From Oceanimonas sp. GK1 (GTDB lineage: Bacteria > Pseudomonadota > Gammaproteobacteria > Enterobacterales > Aeromonadaceae): a DNA stretch of 64,000 nt. The notes beneath the pieces were generated by a model that made no database searches, was not told the origin of the DNA, and saw only the letters and a program-made list of their open reading frames with translations. The DNA lies in contig NC_016745.1 in NCBI RefSeq assembly GCF_000243075.1, forward strand, positions 1,877,001 to 1,941,000. Direction: 5' to 3'. Within the stretch, counting starts at the first letter, position 1. Each line of letters begins with the position of its first letter. This document shows, in pieces, positions 41,733 to 50,724 of this stretch. A program made the position numbers and the translations under genes.

Positions 41733-42980
41733 TTATCGCAGGCGTTCCAGCAGGCTGGCGCTGGCATAGCCGTCGGCCACCAGTCCCTCGGCCTGCTGCC
41801 AGGCGCGAATGGCGGCCATGGTGTTGGGGCCAATGACGCCGTCGGCTCCTTGCGTGTCGAACCCCTGCTCGGTCAGGCGCTGTTGCAGCTCCTGTTTTTC
41901 GGTACGGCTCAGGGCCCGTTCATGACGCGGCCAGGCCTGGTAAAAATCCCGGCCGCCAGCGATTTTATCGGCCAGGTGTCCCACGCCCAGGGCGTAGGCG
42001 GTGGCGTTGTTGTAGCGCTTGATCACATAAAAGTTGTTGAACACCACAAAGGCCGGCCCCTGGGCGCCTGCCGGCACCAGAATGGCGGCGGTGCCGAAGT
42101 CGGGCAGGGGCTGGCCGTTGGCCTGGGTGATGCCCAGGCCGCGCCAGTGCGCCACCGGCTCGCGCCGGCTCTGATCCGCCCGGGCGTAATCAAAGTGGCT
42201 GGGCAGGCGCACTTCCAGCCCCCAGGGAGCCCCGGGCTGCCAGCCAAAGCGGGACAGATAATAGGCGGTGGAGGCCAGGGCATCGGTGGGGTCTTCCCCC
42301 CAGATGTTGCGCTTGCCGTCGCCGTTGAAGTCCTGGGCATATTCCAGATAGCTGGTAGGCATGAACTGGGTATGGCCCATGGCCCCGGCCCAGGAGCCAC
42401 GCATGTCGTTCACGCTCACGTCGCCCGCCTGCAGAATGCGCAGGGCGGCGAGCAGCTGTTGTTCGGCAAACTGGCGGCGGCGGCCCTCAAAGGCGAGGGT
42501 GGCCAGACCCTCGATGGTGGGGGTGTTGCCCCGGTAGCCGCCGTAGTTGGTTTCCATGCCCCAGACCGCCAGCAGCACCTCGGCTTGAACGCCGTAATGT
42601 TGCTCCATCCGCTCGAGGGTGTCGGCCAGGGCCCGGCGTTTTTCCCGGCCGGTGCCGACCCGGGGGGCGGACACGGCACTGTCCAGATATTCCCAGATCT
42701 GGCGGGTAAACTCCGCCTGGGTGCGATCCAGCTTCACTACGCCGGGATTCAGGTCGATATCCTTAAAGGCGGCGTCAAACACCGCAGGCGCAATGCCTTC
42801 GGCCAGGGCATGGCGGCGAAAACGGTCGCGCCAGGCGGCAAAGTCCTGGTGCGGGGCGCCGGCCGCCGGCGCCGGGCTGGCCGCGGTAGTGTTAGCCTGG
42901 GGGGAGGAGCTGGCCTGGCTGGTGCAGCCGCCGGTCAGGGCGCCGGCGATCAGGCAGGCCACAAGGGAGCGTCTGAGCAT
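41733..42980 (-). CDS. Membrane-bound lytic murein transglycosylase B-like lipoprotein
   Basis: A 415-residue lipoprotein (lipobox near GALTGGC) of the MltB/SLT_2 type. The catalytic Glu lies in VWGMETNYGGYRG and the substrate groove in MRGSWAGAMGHTQFMPTSYL. The last ~65 residues (VIGPNTMAAIRAWQQAEGLV) are a peptidoglycan-binding domain. It cleaves murein glycan strands to 1,6-anhydro-muropeptides. It is convergent with the LysE gene. Confidence 0.92.
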   Translation of the reverse strand: MLRRSLVACLIAGALTGGCTSQASSSPQANTTAASPAPAAGAPHQDFAAWRDRFRRHALAEGIAPAVFDAAFKDIDLNPGVVKLDRTQAEFTRQIWEYLDSAVSAPRVGTGREKRRALADTLERMEQHYGVQAEVLLAVWGMETNYGGYRGNTPTIEGLATLAFEGRRRQFAEQQLLAALRILQAGDVSVNDMRGSWAGAMGHTQFMPTSYLEYAQDFNGDGKRNIWGEDPTDALASTAYYLSRFGWQPGAPWGLEVRLPSHFDYARADQSRREPVAHWRGLGITQANGQPLPDFGTAAILVPAGAQGPAFVVFNNFYVIKRYNNATAYALGVGHLADKIAGGRDFYQAWPRHERALSRTEKQELQQRLTEQGFDTQGADGVIGPNTMAAIRAWQQAEGLVADGYASASLLERLR

Positions 42981-43244
42981 GAAGGTATTCCGGGTTGACT
43001 GATGAGCGACAGCTTATCCGATTGCTGAATAAATGAAAGTGGCAAGGCGGCGGGCCGGCCCGCCGATGCCACCATAAAATGACGCAAATGCTGCCTGCCG
43101 GCGCAGATCCCCCGGCGCGGCTTTGTTATCATGGCGCCTGCCGTTGGCGTGAACGGAATTAAGTGAAAAAACGGACGTGATGTGTCTGGGCGAGCCACAC
43201 TCCTGAACAGGATGCTGGCGCATGGGTTTGTATTTGGAGTTGTC

Positions 43245-43715
43245 ATGTACTCGAGCAGAAACTACCAGGAAACCGATATCAGCAGCCTGGAGCTGATTTA
43301 TCATGATGCGGTCATGGGCCAGGGGCGACGGGGCTACAGCGACGAGCAGGTGCAGGTGTGGGCCGCCTTTCCCTACCTGTACCGGGACGATTTCAGCCGC
43401 CTGGTGCGCACCGGCTACACCCGGGTGATGACCCTGCACAACATTCCGGTGGCCTTTGCCACCCTGAACCCGGACCATTACCTGGCCCTGGTCTATGTGC
43501 TGGCGGAGCACTCCGGGCGTGGCCTGGCCGGACGGCTGTGTGAGGAAATGGAGCAGGAGGCGCGCCGGCGCGGTGTGCACTGCCTGACCACCGACGCCAG
43601 CGTGCTGTCGCGGCCGATGTTTGAACAGCGGGGCTTTCATCTGGTGGATCAGCAGCAGGTGCACAAGGCGGGGCAGAGTTTCAGCCGCTTTATCATGGAA
43701 AAAAAGCTGGACTGA
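43245..43715 (+). CDS. GNAT-family acetyltransferase
   Basis: A 156-residue N-acetyltransferase. The acetyl-CoA binding segment VYVLAEHSGRGLAGRLCEEM and the following FEQRGFHLV motif are clear. The start at 43245 (MYSSRNYQETDIS) has a TTGGAG site; the longer frame adds 21 residues and is less likely. The substrate is unknown. Stand-alone gene. Confidence 0.85.
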   Translation: MYSSRNYQETDISSLELIYHDAVMGQGRRGYSDEQVQVWAAFPYLYRDDFSRLVRTGYTRVMTLHNIPVAFATLNPDHYLALVYVLAEHSGRGLAGRLCEEMEQEARRRGVHCLTTDASVLSRPMFEQRGFHLVDQQQVHKAGQSFSRFIMEKKLD

Positions 43716-43807
43716 GGCCCTGCCCGCCGGCTGGCGTTCATTCCGGCTTTGCCGCACAATAGCGCCGCCGCCGAGCGGCGTGTTATTCAGACATCGGGAG
43801 AACGGCC

Positions 43808-44677
43808 GTGGCCATGCCAAAAGACACCTATTATCTGACCGCCCATTGTCCGGGCAGCCTGGGCACCGTGGACGTGGTGACCCGCTACCTGCGCGAGCAG
43901 GGCTGCTATGTGGTGGAAATGCAGACCTTTGACGACGTGCTGAGCCGCCACTTTTTTATTCGCGTCGAATTCCGGCCGCCGGCGGCGCCAAGCTTTGACG
44001 AAGCGGCCTTTCGCCAGGGCTTTGCCCCCCGGGCCGAGGGGTTTGCCATGGACTGGCAGCTGACCGCCAGCCACCACAGGCCCAATGTGGTGATCATGGT
44101 GTCCCGCCTGGATCACTGCCTGAATGATTTGCTCTACCGCTACCGCACCGGCCAGCTGGCCATCGAGATCCCGGCCATCATTTCCAACCACCCGGATCTG
44201 CAGCGGCTGGCCGACTGGCACCATATTCCCTATTACCATCTGCCGGTGGATGACCACAACCGCGCCGAGCAGGAGGCCCAGGTGCTCGCCATCATCAATG
44301 AATGCGAGGCAGATCTGGTGGTGCTGGCGCGCTACATGCAAGTGCTGAGCCCTGAGCTGTGCGCCCGGCTGAACGGCCGGGCCATTAATATTCATCATTC
44401 CCTGCTGCCCGGTTTCAAGGGGGCCAAGCCCTATCACCAGGCCTATGACAAGGGCGTCAAGCTGGTGGGGGCGACGGCTCACTACATTAACAACGATCTG
44501 GATGAGGGCCCCATCATCACCCAGGGGGTGGAAGTGGTGGATCACAGCCATTATCCCGAGCAGCTGATCGCCAAGGGCAAAGACATTGAATGCATCACCC
44601 TGTCCCGGGCGGTGCAATACCATATTGAACAAAGGGTGTTCCTGCACAACGGCAAGACAGTGGTCTTTACCAGCTAA
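43808..44677 (+). CDS. purU: Formyltetrahydrofolate deformylase
   Basis: A 289-residue PurU, which hydrolyses 10-formyl-THF to formate and THF, supplying formate to purine synthesis and balancing one-carbon pools. An N-terminal ACT domain (residues ~5-85) precedes the formyltransferase fold, where NIHHSLLPGFKGAKPY and HYINNDLDEGPII carry the catalytic Asn, His and Asp. The GTG at 43808 has a GGGAGAA site; an ATG two codons downstream is an alternative. Length matches the family. Confidence 0.95.
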   Translation: MAMPKDTYYLTAHCPGSLGTVDVVTRYLREQGCYVVEMQTFDDVLSRHFFIRVEFRPPAAPSFDEAAFRQGFAPRAEGFAMDWQLTASHHRPNVVIMVSRLDHCLNDLLYRYRTGQLAIEIPAIISNHPDLQRLADWHHIPYYHLPVDDHNRAEQEAQVLAIINECEADLVVLARYMQVLSPELCARLNGRAINIHHSLLPGFKGAKPYHQAYDKGVKLVGATAHYINNDLDEGPIITQGVEVVDHSHYPEQLIAKGKDIECITLSRAVQYHIEQRVFLHNGKTVVFTS

Positions 44678-44716
44678 GGCCCTTTTCCGGTTTCACGCGA
44701 TGGAGTTCGTATAGTC

Positions 44717-46657
44717 ATGAAAAAAATCCTGGTGGCCGGCGCCCTGGCGCTGGCCCTGTCCGGCTGCGCCAGTCAGCAGCCCGAGGCGCCCTTTACCCTG
44801 ACCCTGGCGCACATCAACGACACCCATTCCCATTTTGACCCCAGCGATGTGCCGCTGACCCTGGACGGCCGGCGGGTCTATACCCGGCTGGGGGGCTTTC
44901 CGCGCCTGCTGAGCCAGGCCAATAGCCTGCGTGAGCAGGCGACACTGGCCGATCAGCCGCTGCTGTTTGTGCACGGGGGGGGCGCCTGGCAGGGCAGCGG
45001 CTATTTCCAGCTCAATCAGGGAGCCATGAACGCCGATCTGCTGGGCCGTCTCGGCCTCGACGCCATGGTGCTGGGTGATCCCGAGTTTGCCCTCGACAAC
45101 CGGCGGTTGGCGGTCTTTATCGACAGTGTCGGGGTGCCGGTGCTGGCCGCCAACCTCAACACCGAGCGGGAGCCGGTCCTGCAAGGGGCGGCCAACCTTT
45201 ATCCCTACGTGCTCTATGCCTTTGACGGCAACGACAAGGAGCGGCTGGCCAGCATGGAGGACGCCGGCCGGGATCCGGTGGTGGCGGTGTTCGGCCTGGT
45301 GCCGGAAGCGCTGGGTGAGCTCGGTGCCAACACCGGCGGACTGCGCTTTGAGCACGAAGTGGAAACCGCCCAGCGCACCGTCGATGCCCTGCGTGCCCAG
45401 GGCGTGAAGCACATCGTGGCCCTTACCCATCTGGGCCTGGAGCGGGACCAGCGGCTGGCGTCCCGGGTGAACGGGATCGATCTTATCGTGGGCGGACGCT
45501 CCGAAAGCCTGCTGGGGGACTTTGCCAGTCTGGGCCTGGGCAAGCAGCCGCCCTACGCCCAGCAGGTTACCAACCCCGACGGCCGCGCCAAAACCTGCGT
45601 GGTGCAGGCCGGCCATTTCGGACAGGCCATGGGCCGGGTGAGCGTGACCTTCAGCCGCGACGGCCGAGTGACCCGCTGTGAAGGGGGCAACACCCTGCTC
45701 GCCGACGGCGAGTTTTACCGTGATGTGCGCCGGGCCGACTCCCATCGCCTGAGCGCGGCCGAGCAGCAGCGCCTGAATGAGGTGGTGGCCGCCGACCCGC
45801 GTATTACCGTCGTGGCGGAAGACGCCGAGTTGCGCCGCCATATCGATGAGCAGTACCAGCCCGCGCTGAACGCCGCCTATGGCACCGTCATCGGCCATGT
45901 GCCGGCCACCTTGTCGCACGGCCTGCCGGAGCGGGACGGCAGTCAGTCCGAGCTGGCGCCGCTGGTGGCCGCCAGCCAGCTGTACTGGGTCAATACCCCC
46001 GAGGTGCGGGCCGTGACCGGTCGCCGGGCCGATCTGGCCCTGGTGGCGGCCAGTGCCGTGGGCACCGCACTGGAGCCGGGTGAACTGAAGCAGGGCAAGG
46101 TTCGCCAGGAGTTGCTGCCCGGCGCCACGCCGCTCAGCCTGGTGTCCGTCACCGGCCGGGATCTGGCCGGGCTGTTGCTGGAAACCATCAATGGCGCCCT
46201 GGCCGACGACCTGCGCGCGGCGGCGTTTCCCTACACGGCGGGGCTGCGCTATCAGTTTGACGAAACCCGCAAGGGTGCCGGCTTTTTGCGCACCCTGGAG
46301 GTGCGCCAGGGTGCGCAGTGGGTCAGGGTGGATCCGAACGCCAGCTACACCGTGGTGATGAACGCCGACCAAGCCTCGGGCAAGGACGGCTGGCATACCC
46401 TGTACCAAACTCAGCAGGTGCTGACCGACCGCATCGATCTGGCCCGGGTCAATGGCCGGCTGACCGCCTTTCCGGTGGCGCGGCTGAGCAAGGGACAGGA
46501 CGGGACCCAGGTGCACTACATCAACCAGCCGCTGAACTGCGGGGCCGGCGGGGTGCGCTGTGATACCGAGGTCGAGGCCTTTATCGACTATGTGCAGGAG
46601 CGCCGCCCGCTGCTCAGCCCCCTTGCCGATACCGGCATCACGCTGAACCGGTGGTAA
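44717..46657 (+). CDS. 5'-nucleotidase/metallophosphatase lipoprotein
   Basis: A 646-residue lipoprotein (lipobox LALSGC, Cys17). The N-terminal metallophosphatase part has AHINDTHSHFDPSD (metal ligands), with the Asn/Asp and His later in GLDAMVLGDPEFALDNRRLA and IVALTHLGLERDQRL; the C-terminal 5'-nucleotidase domain runs from about residue 385 (VIGHVPATLSHGLPERDGSQ). The usual GNHE of UshA-type enzymes reads GDPE here, which is unusual for the bimetal site. It would dephosphorylate extracellular nucleotides or similar esters. It ends at a terminator. Confidence 0.87.
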   Translation: MKKILVAGALALALSGCASQQPEAPFTLTLAHINDTHSHFDPSDVPLTLDGRRVYTRLGGFPRLLSQANSLREQATLADQPLLFVHGGGAWQGSGYFQLNQGAMNADLLGRLGLDAMVLGDPEFALDNRRLAVFIDSVGVPVLAANLNTEREPVLQGAANLYPYVLYAFDGNDKERLASMEDAGRDPVVAVFGLVPEALGELGANTGGLRFEHEVETAQRTVDALRAQGVKHIVALTHLGLERDQRLASRVNGIDLIVGGRSESLLGDFASLGLGKQPPYAQQVTNPDGRAKTCVVQAGHFGQAMGRVSVTFSRDGRVTRCEGGNTLLADGEFYRDVRRADSHRLSAAEQQRLNEVVAADPRITVVAEDAELRRHIDEQYQPALNAAYGTVIGHVPATLSHGLPERDGSQSELAPLVAASQLYWVNTPEVRAVTGRRADLALVAASAVGTALEPGELKQGKVRQELLPGATPLSLVSVTGRDLAGLLLETINGALADDLRAAAFPYTAGLRYQFDETRKGAGFLRTLEVRQGAQWVRVDPNASYTVVMNADQASGKDGWHTLYQTQQVLTDRIDLARVNGRLTAFPVARLSKGQDGTQVHYINQPLNCGAGGVRCDTEVEAFIDYVQERRPLLSPLADTGITLNRW

Positions 46658-46681
46658 GCCGATGGCTTCGTGATCTGCACC

Positions 46682-46708
46682 ATGCCGGGCCAGTCCCGGC
46701 ATTTTTTT
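46682..46708 (+). terminator. Terminator after the nucleotidase gene
   Basis: An 8-bp stem (ATGCCGGG / CCCGGCAT) with a CCAGT loop and seven T residues. Confidence 0.92.
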
Positions 46709-46959
46709 GCGCGGTGAACAGCCGCAAGGGAGTGATGGCGCAGGGGCGGTGGCCGCAGCCGCGAGGCGCCGTCGCGGCCAGACCTGGATTCGAACGCGTC
46801 AGCTACTGACGCTAAATAAGGCATTTGGCACGGGTTCTGGCCGCGGTGTCTCGACTTGGTTTTTTCACTGATTTACTCTTGTCGGCCCACCGAAGATATG
46901 AAGCAAGCAAGAGGCGGACTATACTCTTTTGAGTCTGCGATTGTTCAAGGGAATCTACA
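46709..46959. other. Gene-free stretch with a possible promoter
   Basis: No gene is seen here. A short CGTCAG/CTGACG hairpin lies at about 46797-46812 and a possible -10 (TATACT, 46920-46925) precedes the molybdopterin-domain gene without a good -35. A TTCGAA-containing piece near 46790 recalls a tRNA T-loop but does not fold as one. Confidence 0.5.
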
Positions 46960-47496
46960 ATGCACATGACCACCGGTTTTGCCTCGGTCCGCTTTGCCGC
47001 CTGGCCCGGACTGCTGGGCCTGCTGCTGTTGCTGACAGGCATGGCGGCCACCGCCAGCGAGTTGCCGGCTCCCACCGGCCGGGTGATACTGTCGGTGAGC
47101 GGCAACATTGAGAAAACCAATGGCGGCGAGCGGGCCCGCTTCGATCTCGCCATGCTGGAGCAGTTTCCCCAGCAGGAATTTACCACCGGCACTCCCTGGA
47201 CCGATGGCCCGCATCATTTCCGCGGGGTGGAGCTGCGCACCCTGCTGCAATCCCTGGGCGCCACCGGCGAGCGGGTGCGGCTGGTGGCGCTGAACGACTA
47301 CCATCACGACATCGACATGGCGCTGGTGAACGACACCCCCTTTATTCTGGCCACCCACCTGGACGGCAATACCATCAAGGTGCGCGACAAGGGCCCGGTC
47401 TGGCTGATGCTGCCCTTGTCCGGTAACAGTCAGTACAACACCAAGCGTTTTCATGAAATGCTGGTGTGGCAACTCAAATCCCTGGATATTCAGTGA
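46960..47496 (+). CDS. Periplasmic molybdopterin-binding-fold protein (oxidoreductase-like)
   Basis: A 178-residue exported protein with a signal peptide ending near residue 33 (ATASE). The mature part (GRVILSVSGNIEKTN, FRGVELRTLLQSLGATGERV, LVALNDYHHDIDMAL, DKGPVWLMLPLSGN) resembles the small molybdopterin/SUOX-fold sensor proteins of the oxidoreductase-molybdopterin-binding family. It lacks a clear cofactor Cys, so it is probably a sensor or binding protein. Its stop overlaps a GTG start of a GGDEF-EAL gene, a pairing I recall in other gammaproteobacteria. Confidence 0.75.
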   Translation: MHMTTGFASVRFAAWPGLLGLLLLLTGMAATASELPAPTGRVILSVSGNIEKTNGGERARFDLAMLEQFPQQEFTTGTPWTDGPHHFRGVELRTLLQSLGATGERVRLVALNDYHHDIDMALVNDTPFILATHLDGNTIKVRDKGPVWLMLPLSGNSQYNTKRFHEMLVWQLKSLDIQ

Positions 47497-49400
47497 CGGT
47501 GCTCAAAACCTTCAAGCTGGTGATCCTCACCATCGCCGCCCTGCTGTTCAGCGCCAGCTCGCTGTACAGCTATAACCGCGACCTGGAAGTGGTGCGCTAC
47601 GTCTCGGCCACCATCAAGGCGGTGGGCTGGGCCAGCTCCGAGCTGGAGTCCGAAGTGCTCAAGTTTGACCATGCCCTGACCGCGCTGGCGGCGGGTATTC
47701 GCAGCGAGGATCATGTGCAGCTGCGCTTTGAGCTGCTGTGGAGCCGCATCGACACCCTGCTGGAAGGCGAGGAAAGCCGCCCCATGCGCGAGCAGCCGGG
47801 GGTGCGCAACACGCTGCTGGCCTTTCGCCAGCAACTGGCGGACTGGGAGCCCCGGGTATATGAGCTGAGCGCCGGCGATCGCGAGGGAATACTGGCGCTG
47901 AAACGGGAACTGGCGCCTTACCGGAACCTGGCGCGGGAAATCAATGTCGACAGTTTTTCCGGGGCCAGCGTCTGGCAACAGCTGGACATCATCGGCGACA
48001 TTCGTTTGCGCTCCACCCTTTACCTCGGCGGCCTGCTGCTCAGCGGCGGCCTGATGTTGTGGCTGCTGCTCAGGGAAAACCGGCGCAACCGCTACCTGGC
48101 CTACCACGACATGCTCACCGGCCTGCCCAACCGCATGCACTTCTATCAGCTGATGGAGCAGTCCCTGAACCGGGCCGAGCGTGAACAGCGCAGCCTGGCA
48201 ATACACATGGTGGATCTCAACGGCTTCAAGGCCATCAACGACAGCCTGGGGCACGAGGTGGGCGACCGGGTACTCAAGGTGGTGGCTTCCCGGCTGAGGG
48301 TGATGCTGAAAGGCCAGGGGTATGTCGCCCGGCTGGGCGGTGACGAGTTTGTGGTGATCCAGCCCTTTGACCATCGGGTAAAGGCCGAGCGGCTGAGCGA
48401 GCAACTGCTGCACGCGCTGTCGGCGGAAATTCGCCTGCCCGATGGCTGCCTGTCGCCTCAGGCCAGCATTGGCACCAGCCTGTATCCGGAGCATGGTGCC
48501 ACCATGGCCGAGCTGCTCAGCCATGCCGACACCGCCATGTATTACGCCAAGCATGATCCCAAGTTTGCTTCCCGGGTGTTTGAGGTGGGCATGGACGAGC
48601 GCCGGCTGCGCAGCCAGAAACTGGCGGTGGCGTTGCAGCTGGCCATTGAAAACGATGAGCTGAGCCTGGTCTACCAGCCGATTTTTCGCCTTGATGGCGG
48701 CAATATTGAATCCCTAGAGGCGCTGCTGCGCTGGCACTCCGCCGAGCACGGTCATATCGGCCCGCTGGAGATCATCGCCGTGGCCGAGCATCATGGTCTG
48801 GCCCATCAGCTGAACCAGTGGGTGCTGCTCACCGCTTGCCGTCAGCTGAAAGGCTGGCACCAGCAGGGATACAACTGGCTTAAGGTCAACGTGAACATCA
48901 GTCCCGATATCTTCATGAGCGGCGAGCTGGGCAGCACCGTGGGCGCGGTATTGCAGCGCACCGGACTGAGCGCGGCCTCGCTGGTGCTGGAGATCACCGA
49001 AGACACCAGCCTGTGGGATACCGCCGGCTCCCTCGAGAACCTGGCCGGGCTGCGCCGGCTGGGGGTCGAGATTGCCCTCGACGACTTCGGCACCGGTTAT
49101 TCCTCGTTTAGTCATCTGCGCCAGCTGCCGGTGAACAAGCTCAAGATCGACAAGTCCTTTGTCTCGGATCTGACCACGGATCAGCGCGCCGCCGATCTGG
49201 TGCACACCATTATTCGGCTGGCGGAAAGCCTCGACATGGAAGTGACCGCCGAGGGCATTGAGTTGCCCGAACAGCGGCAACGGCTGCAGCAGCTGGGCTG
49301 CCAGCTGGGCCAGGGCTACCTGCTGGCCCGGCCGCTGCCCGCCGAGCAGGTGGCCGACTGGCTGCAGCAGCATCCGACGCGCTATACCCCCGCCGGTTAA
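47493..49400 (+). CDS. Membrane GGDEF-EAL cyclic-di-GMP regulator
   Basis: A 635-residue inner-membrane protein. Two membrane segments (TFKLVILTIAALLFSASSLY and the one around residue 185, LYLGGLLLSGGLMLWLLLRE) flank a periplasmic helical sensor. The GGDEF domain keeps ARLGGDEFVVI, and the EAL domain keeps EALLRW, DDFGTGYSS, EGIE and QGYLLARPLP, so both activities look possible. The GTG at 47493 overlaps the previous stop (GTGA); an ATG at 47466 inside the upstream gene is the alternative. Coupling suggests that the upstream periplasmic protein is its sensory partner. Confidence 0.9.
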   Translation: MTVLKTFKLVILTIAALLFSASSLYSYNRDLEVVRYVSATIKAVGWASSELESEVLKFDHALTALAAGIRSEDHVQLRFELLWSRIDTLLEGEESRPMREQPGVRNTLLAFRQQLADWEPRVYELSAGDREGILALKRELAPYRNLAREINVDSFSGASVWQQLDIIGDIRLRSTLYLGGLLLSGGLMLWLLLRENRRNRYLAYHDMLTGLPNRMHFYQLMEQSLNRAEREQRSLAIHMVDLNGFKAINDSLGHEVGDRVLKVVASRLRVMLKGQGYVARLGGDEFVVIQPFDHRVKAERLSEQLLHALSAEIRLPDGCLSPQASIGTSLYPEHGATMAELLSHADTAMYYAKHDPKFASRVFEVGMDERRLRSQKLAVALQLAIENDELSLVYQPIFRLDGGNIESLEALLRWHSAEHGHIGPLEIIAVAEHHGLAHQLNQWVLLTACRQLKGWHQQGYNWLKVNVNISPDIFMSGELGSTVGAVLQRTGLSAASLVLEITEDTSLWDTAGSLENLAGLRRLGVEIALDDFGTGYSSFSHLRQLPVNKLKIDKSFVSDLTTDQRAADLVHTIIRLAESLDMEVTAEGIELPEQRQRLQQLGCQLGQGYLLARPLPAEQVADWLQQHPTRYTPAG

Positions 49401-49430
49401 CCCCCTTCGTCACCCCTTGAGTATTTGGCC

Positions 49431-49451
49431 GGCGCCGTTGTCGTCGGCGCC
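49431..49451 (+). terminator. Weak hairpin terminator after the GGDEF-EAL gene
   Basis: A 7-bp stem (GGCGCCG / CGGCGCC) with a 7-base loop, followed by TTCCTT instead of a clean T-run. Confidence 0.45.
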
Positions 49452-49567
49452 TTCCTTACGACAGCCACGGCTTCATCCCCTTATTTGTCGCCCTGGCCCC
49501 CATGGCCGGGCAAAACACCTGCTAGTGTTGAGTTAATCCCTGTCAGGGTCTGCAAAGGAGAAACGCC

Positions 49568-50680
49568 ATGACCAACGCCGCAGGACTGCGTGGCCAGACT
49601 GCCGGCCAGACCGCCCTCTGTACCGTGGGCAAAACCGGCTCCGGCCTGACTTACCGGGGGTATGACATTGAGGATTTGGCGGCCCACGCCGAGTTTGAGG
49701 AAGTCGCCTTTTTACTGCTGAAAGGCAGCCTGCCCAACCGGGGCGAGCTGGCTGCCTTCAAGGCCCGGCTGCGGGCCAACCGGGGCCTGCCGGCGGCGCT
49801 GCGCACCGTGCTGGAGCACATCCCGGCTTCGGCCCATCCCATGGATGTGCTGCGCACCGGCTGCTCCCTGCTCGGTAATCTGGAAACCGAGCACAGCTTC
49901 AGCGAGCAGCAGGCGGCGGCGGAGCGGTTGCTGGCGCTGTTGCCGTCCATGCTCTGTTACTGGTATCGCTACACCCATGACGGCGAGCGCATCGATACCG
50001 CCCTGGACGACGACAGCCTGGGCGGTCACTTTCTGCACATGCTGCGGGGCCAGGCGCCGCCGGCGCTGGATGTCAAGGTGATGCACTGCTCGCTGGTGCT
50101 CTATGCGGAGCACGAATTCAATGCCTCCACCTTTGCCGCTCGGGTGTGCGCCTCTACCCTGACCGATCTGCATTCGGCGGTAACCGCCGCCATCGGCACC
50201 CTGCGCGGCCCCTTGCATGGCGGCGCCAACGAGGCGGCCATGGCCATGCTGGCGCAGTGGAGCCATCCCGACGACGCCGAGGCGGCCTTGCTGGCCATGC
50301 TGGCCCGCAAGGAAAAAGTCATGGGCTTTGGCCATGCCGTGTACACCACCAAAGACCCCCGCAACGCCATTATCAAGCAGTGGGCCAAAAAGCTGGCTGA
50401 AGCGGTGGGGGACCGGGTGCTCTATCCGGTGTCGGAGCGGGTGGAAGCCGTGATGGCGCGGGAGAAAAAGCTGTTTGCCAACGCCGACTTCTATCATGCC
50501 AGCGCCTATCACTTTATGGGCATTCCCACCCGTCTGTTTACCCCCATCTTTGTGCTGAGCCGGGTCACCGGCTGGAGCGCCCACATCATGGAGCAGCGGG
50601 CCCACAACCGCATTATTCGCCCCGGCGCCGACTATGTGGGCCCCGGCCACAGGGACTTGCTGCCGATAGACAAGCGGTGA
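49568..50680 (+). CDS. prpC: 2-methylcitrate synthase
   Basis: A 370-residue citrate synthase-family protein of the PrpC type, condensing propionyl-CoA and oxaloacetate. Catalytic regions are GPLHGGANEAAMAMLAQW (His) and MGFGHAVYTTKDPRNAII (His), with the Asp in the C-terminal part. Length (about 370) is that of PrpC and not of GltA (about 430). An AAGGAGAAA site precedes the ATG. It is followed by prpD 44 bases on. No prpB, acnD/prpF or prpR gene is adjacent. Confidence 0.93.
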   Translation: MTNAAGLRGQTAGQTALCTVGKTGSGLTYRGYDIEDLAAHAEFEEVAFLLLKGSLPNRGELAAFKARLRANRGLPAALRTVLEHIPASAHPMDVLRTGCSLLGNLETEHSFSEQQAAAERLLALLPSMLCYWYRYTHDGERIDTALDDDSLGGHFLHMLRGQAPPALDVKVMHCSLVLYAEHEFNASTFAARVCASTLTDLHSAVTAAIGTLRGPLHGGANEAAMAMLAQWSHPDDAEAALLAMLARKEKVMGFGHAVYTTKDPRNAIIKQWAKKLAEAVGDRVLYPVSERVEAVMAREKKLFANADFYHASAYHFMGIPTRLFTPIFVLSRVTGWSAHIMEQRAHNRIIRPGADYVGPGHRDLLPIDKR

Positions 50681-50724
50681 TTATGTCAGGGACTGGGGAA
50701 TAGGGATTTGAGAATGGGGGGATC

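Noticed and set aside
44693-46702. Minus-strand reading frame of 669 codons
   Set aside because: Antisense to the nucleotidase lipoprotein; composition (many His, Gln, Gly) is typical of a shadow.
46770-46815. TTCGAA-containing segment that looks like a tRNA T-loop with a nearby hairpin
   Set aside because: No paired T-stem, acceptor stem or anticodon arm could be built on either strand.
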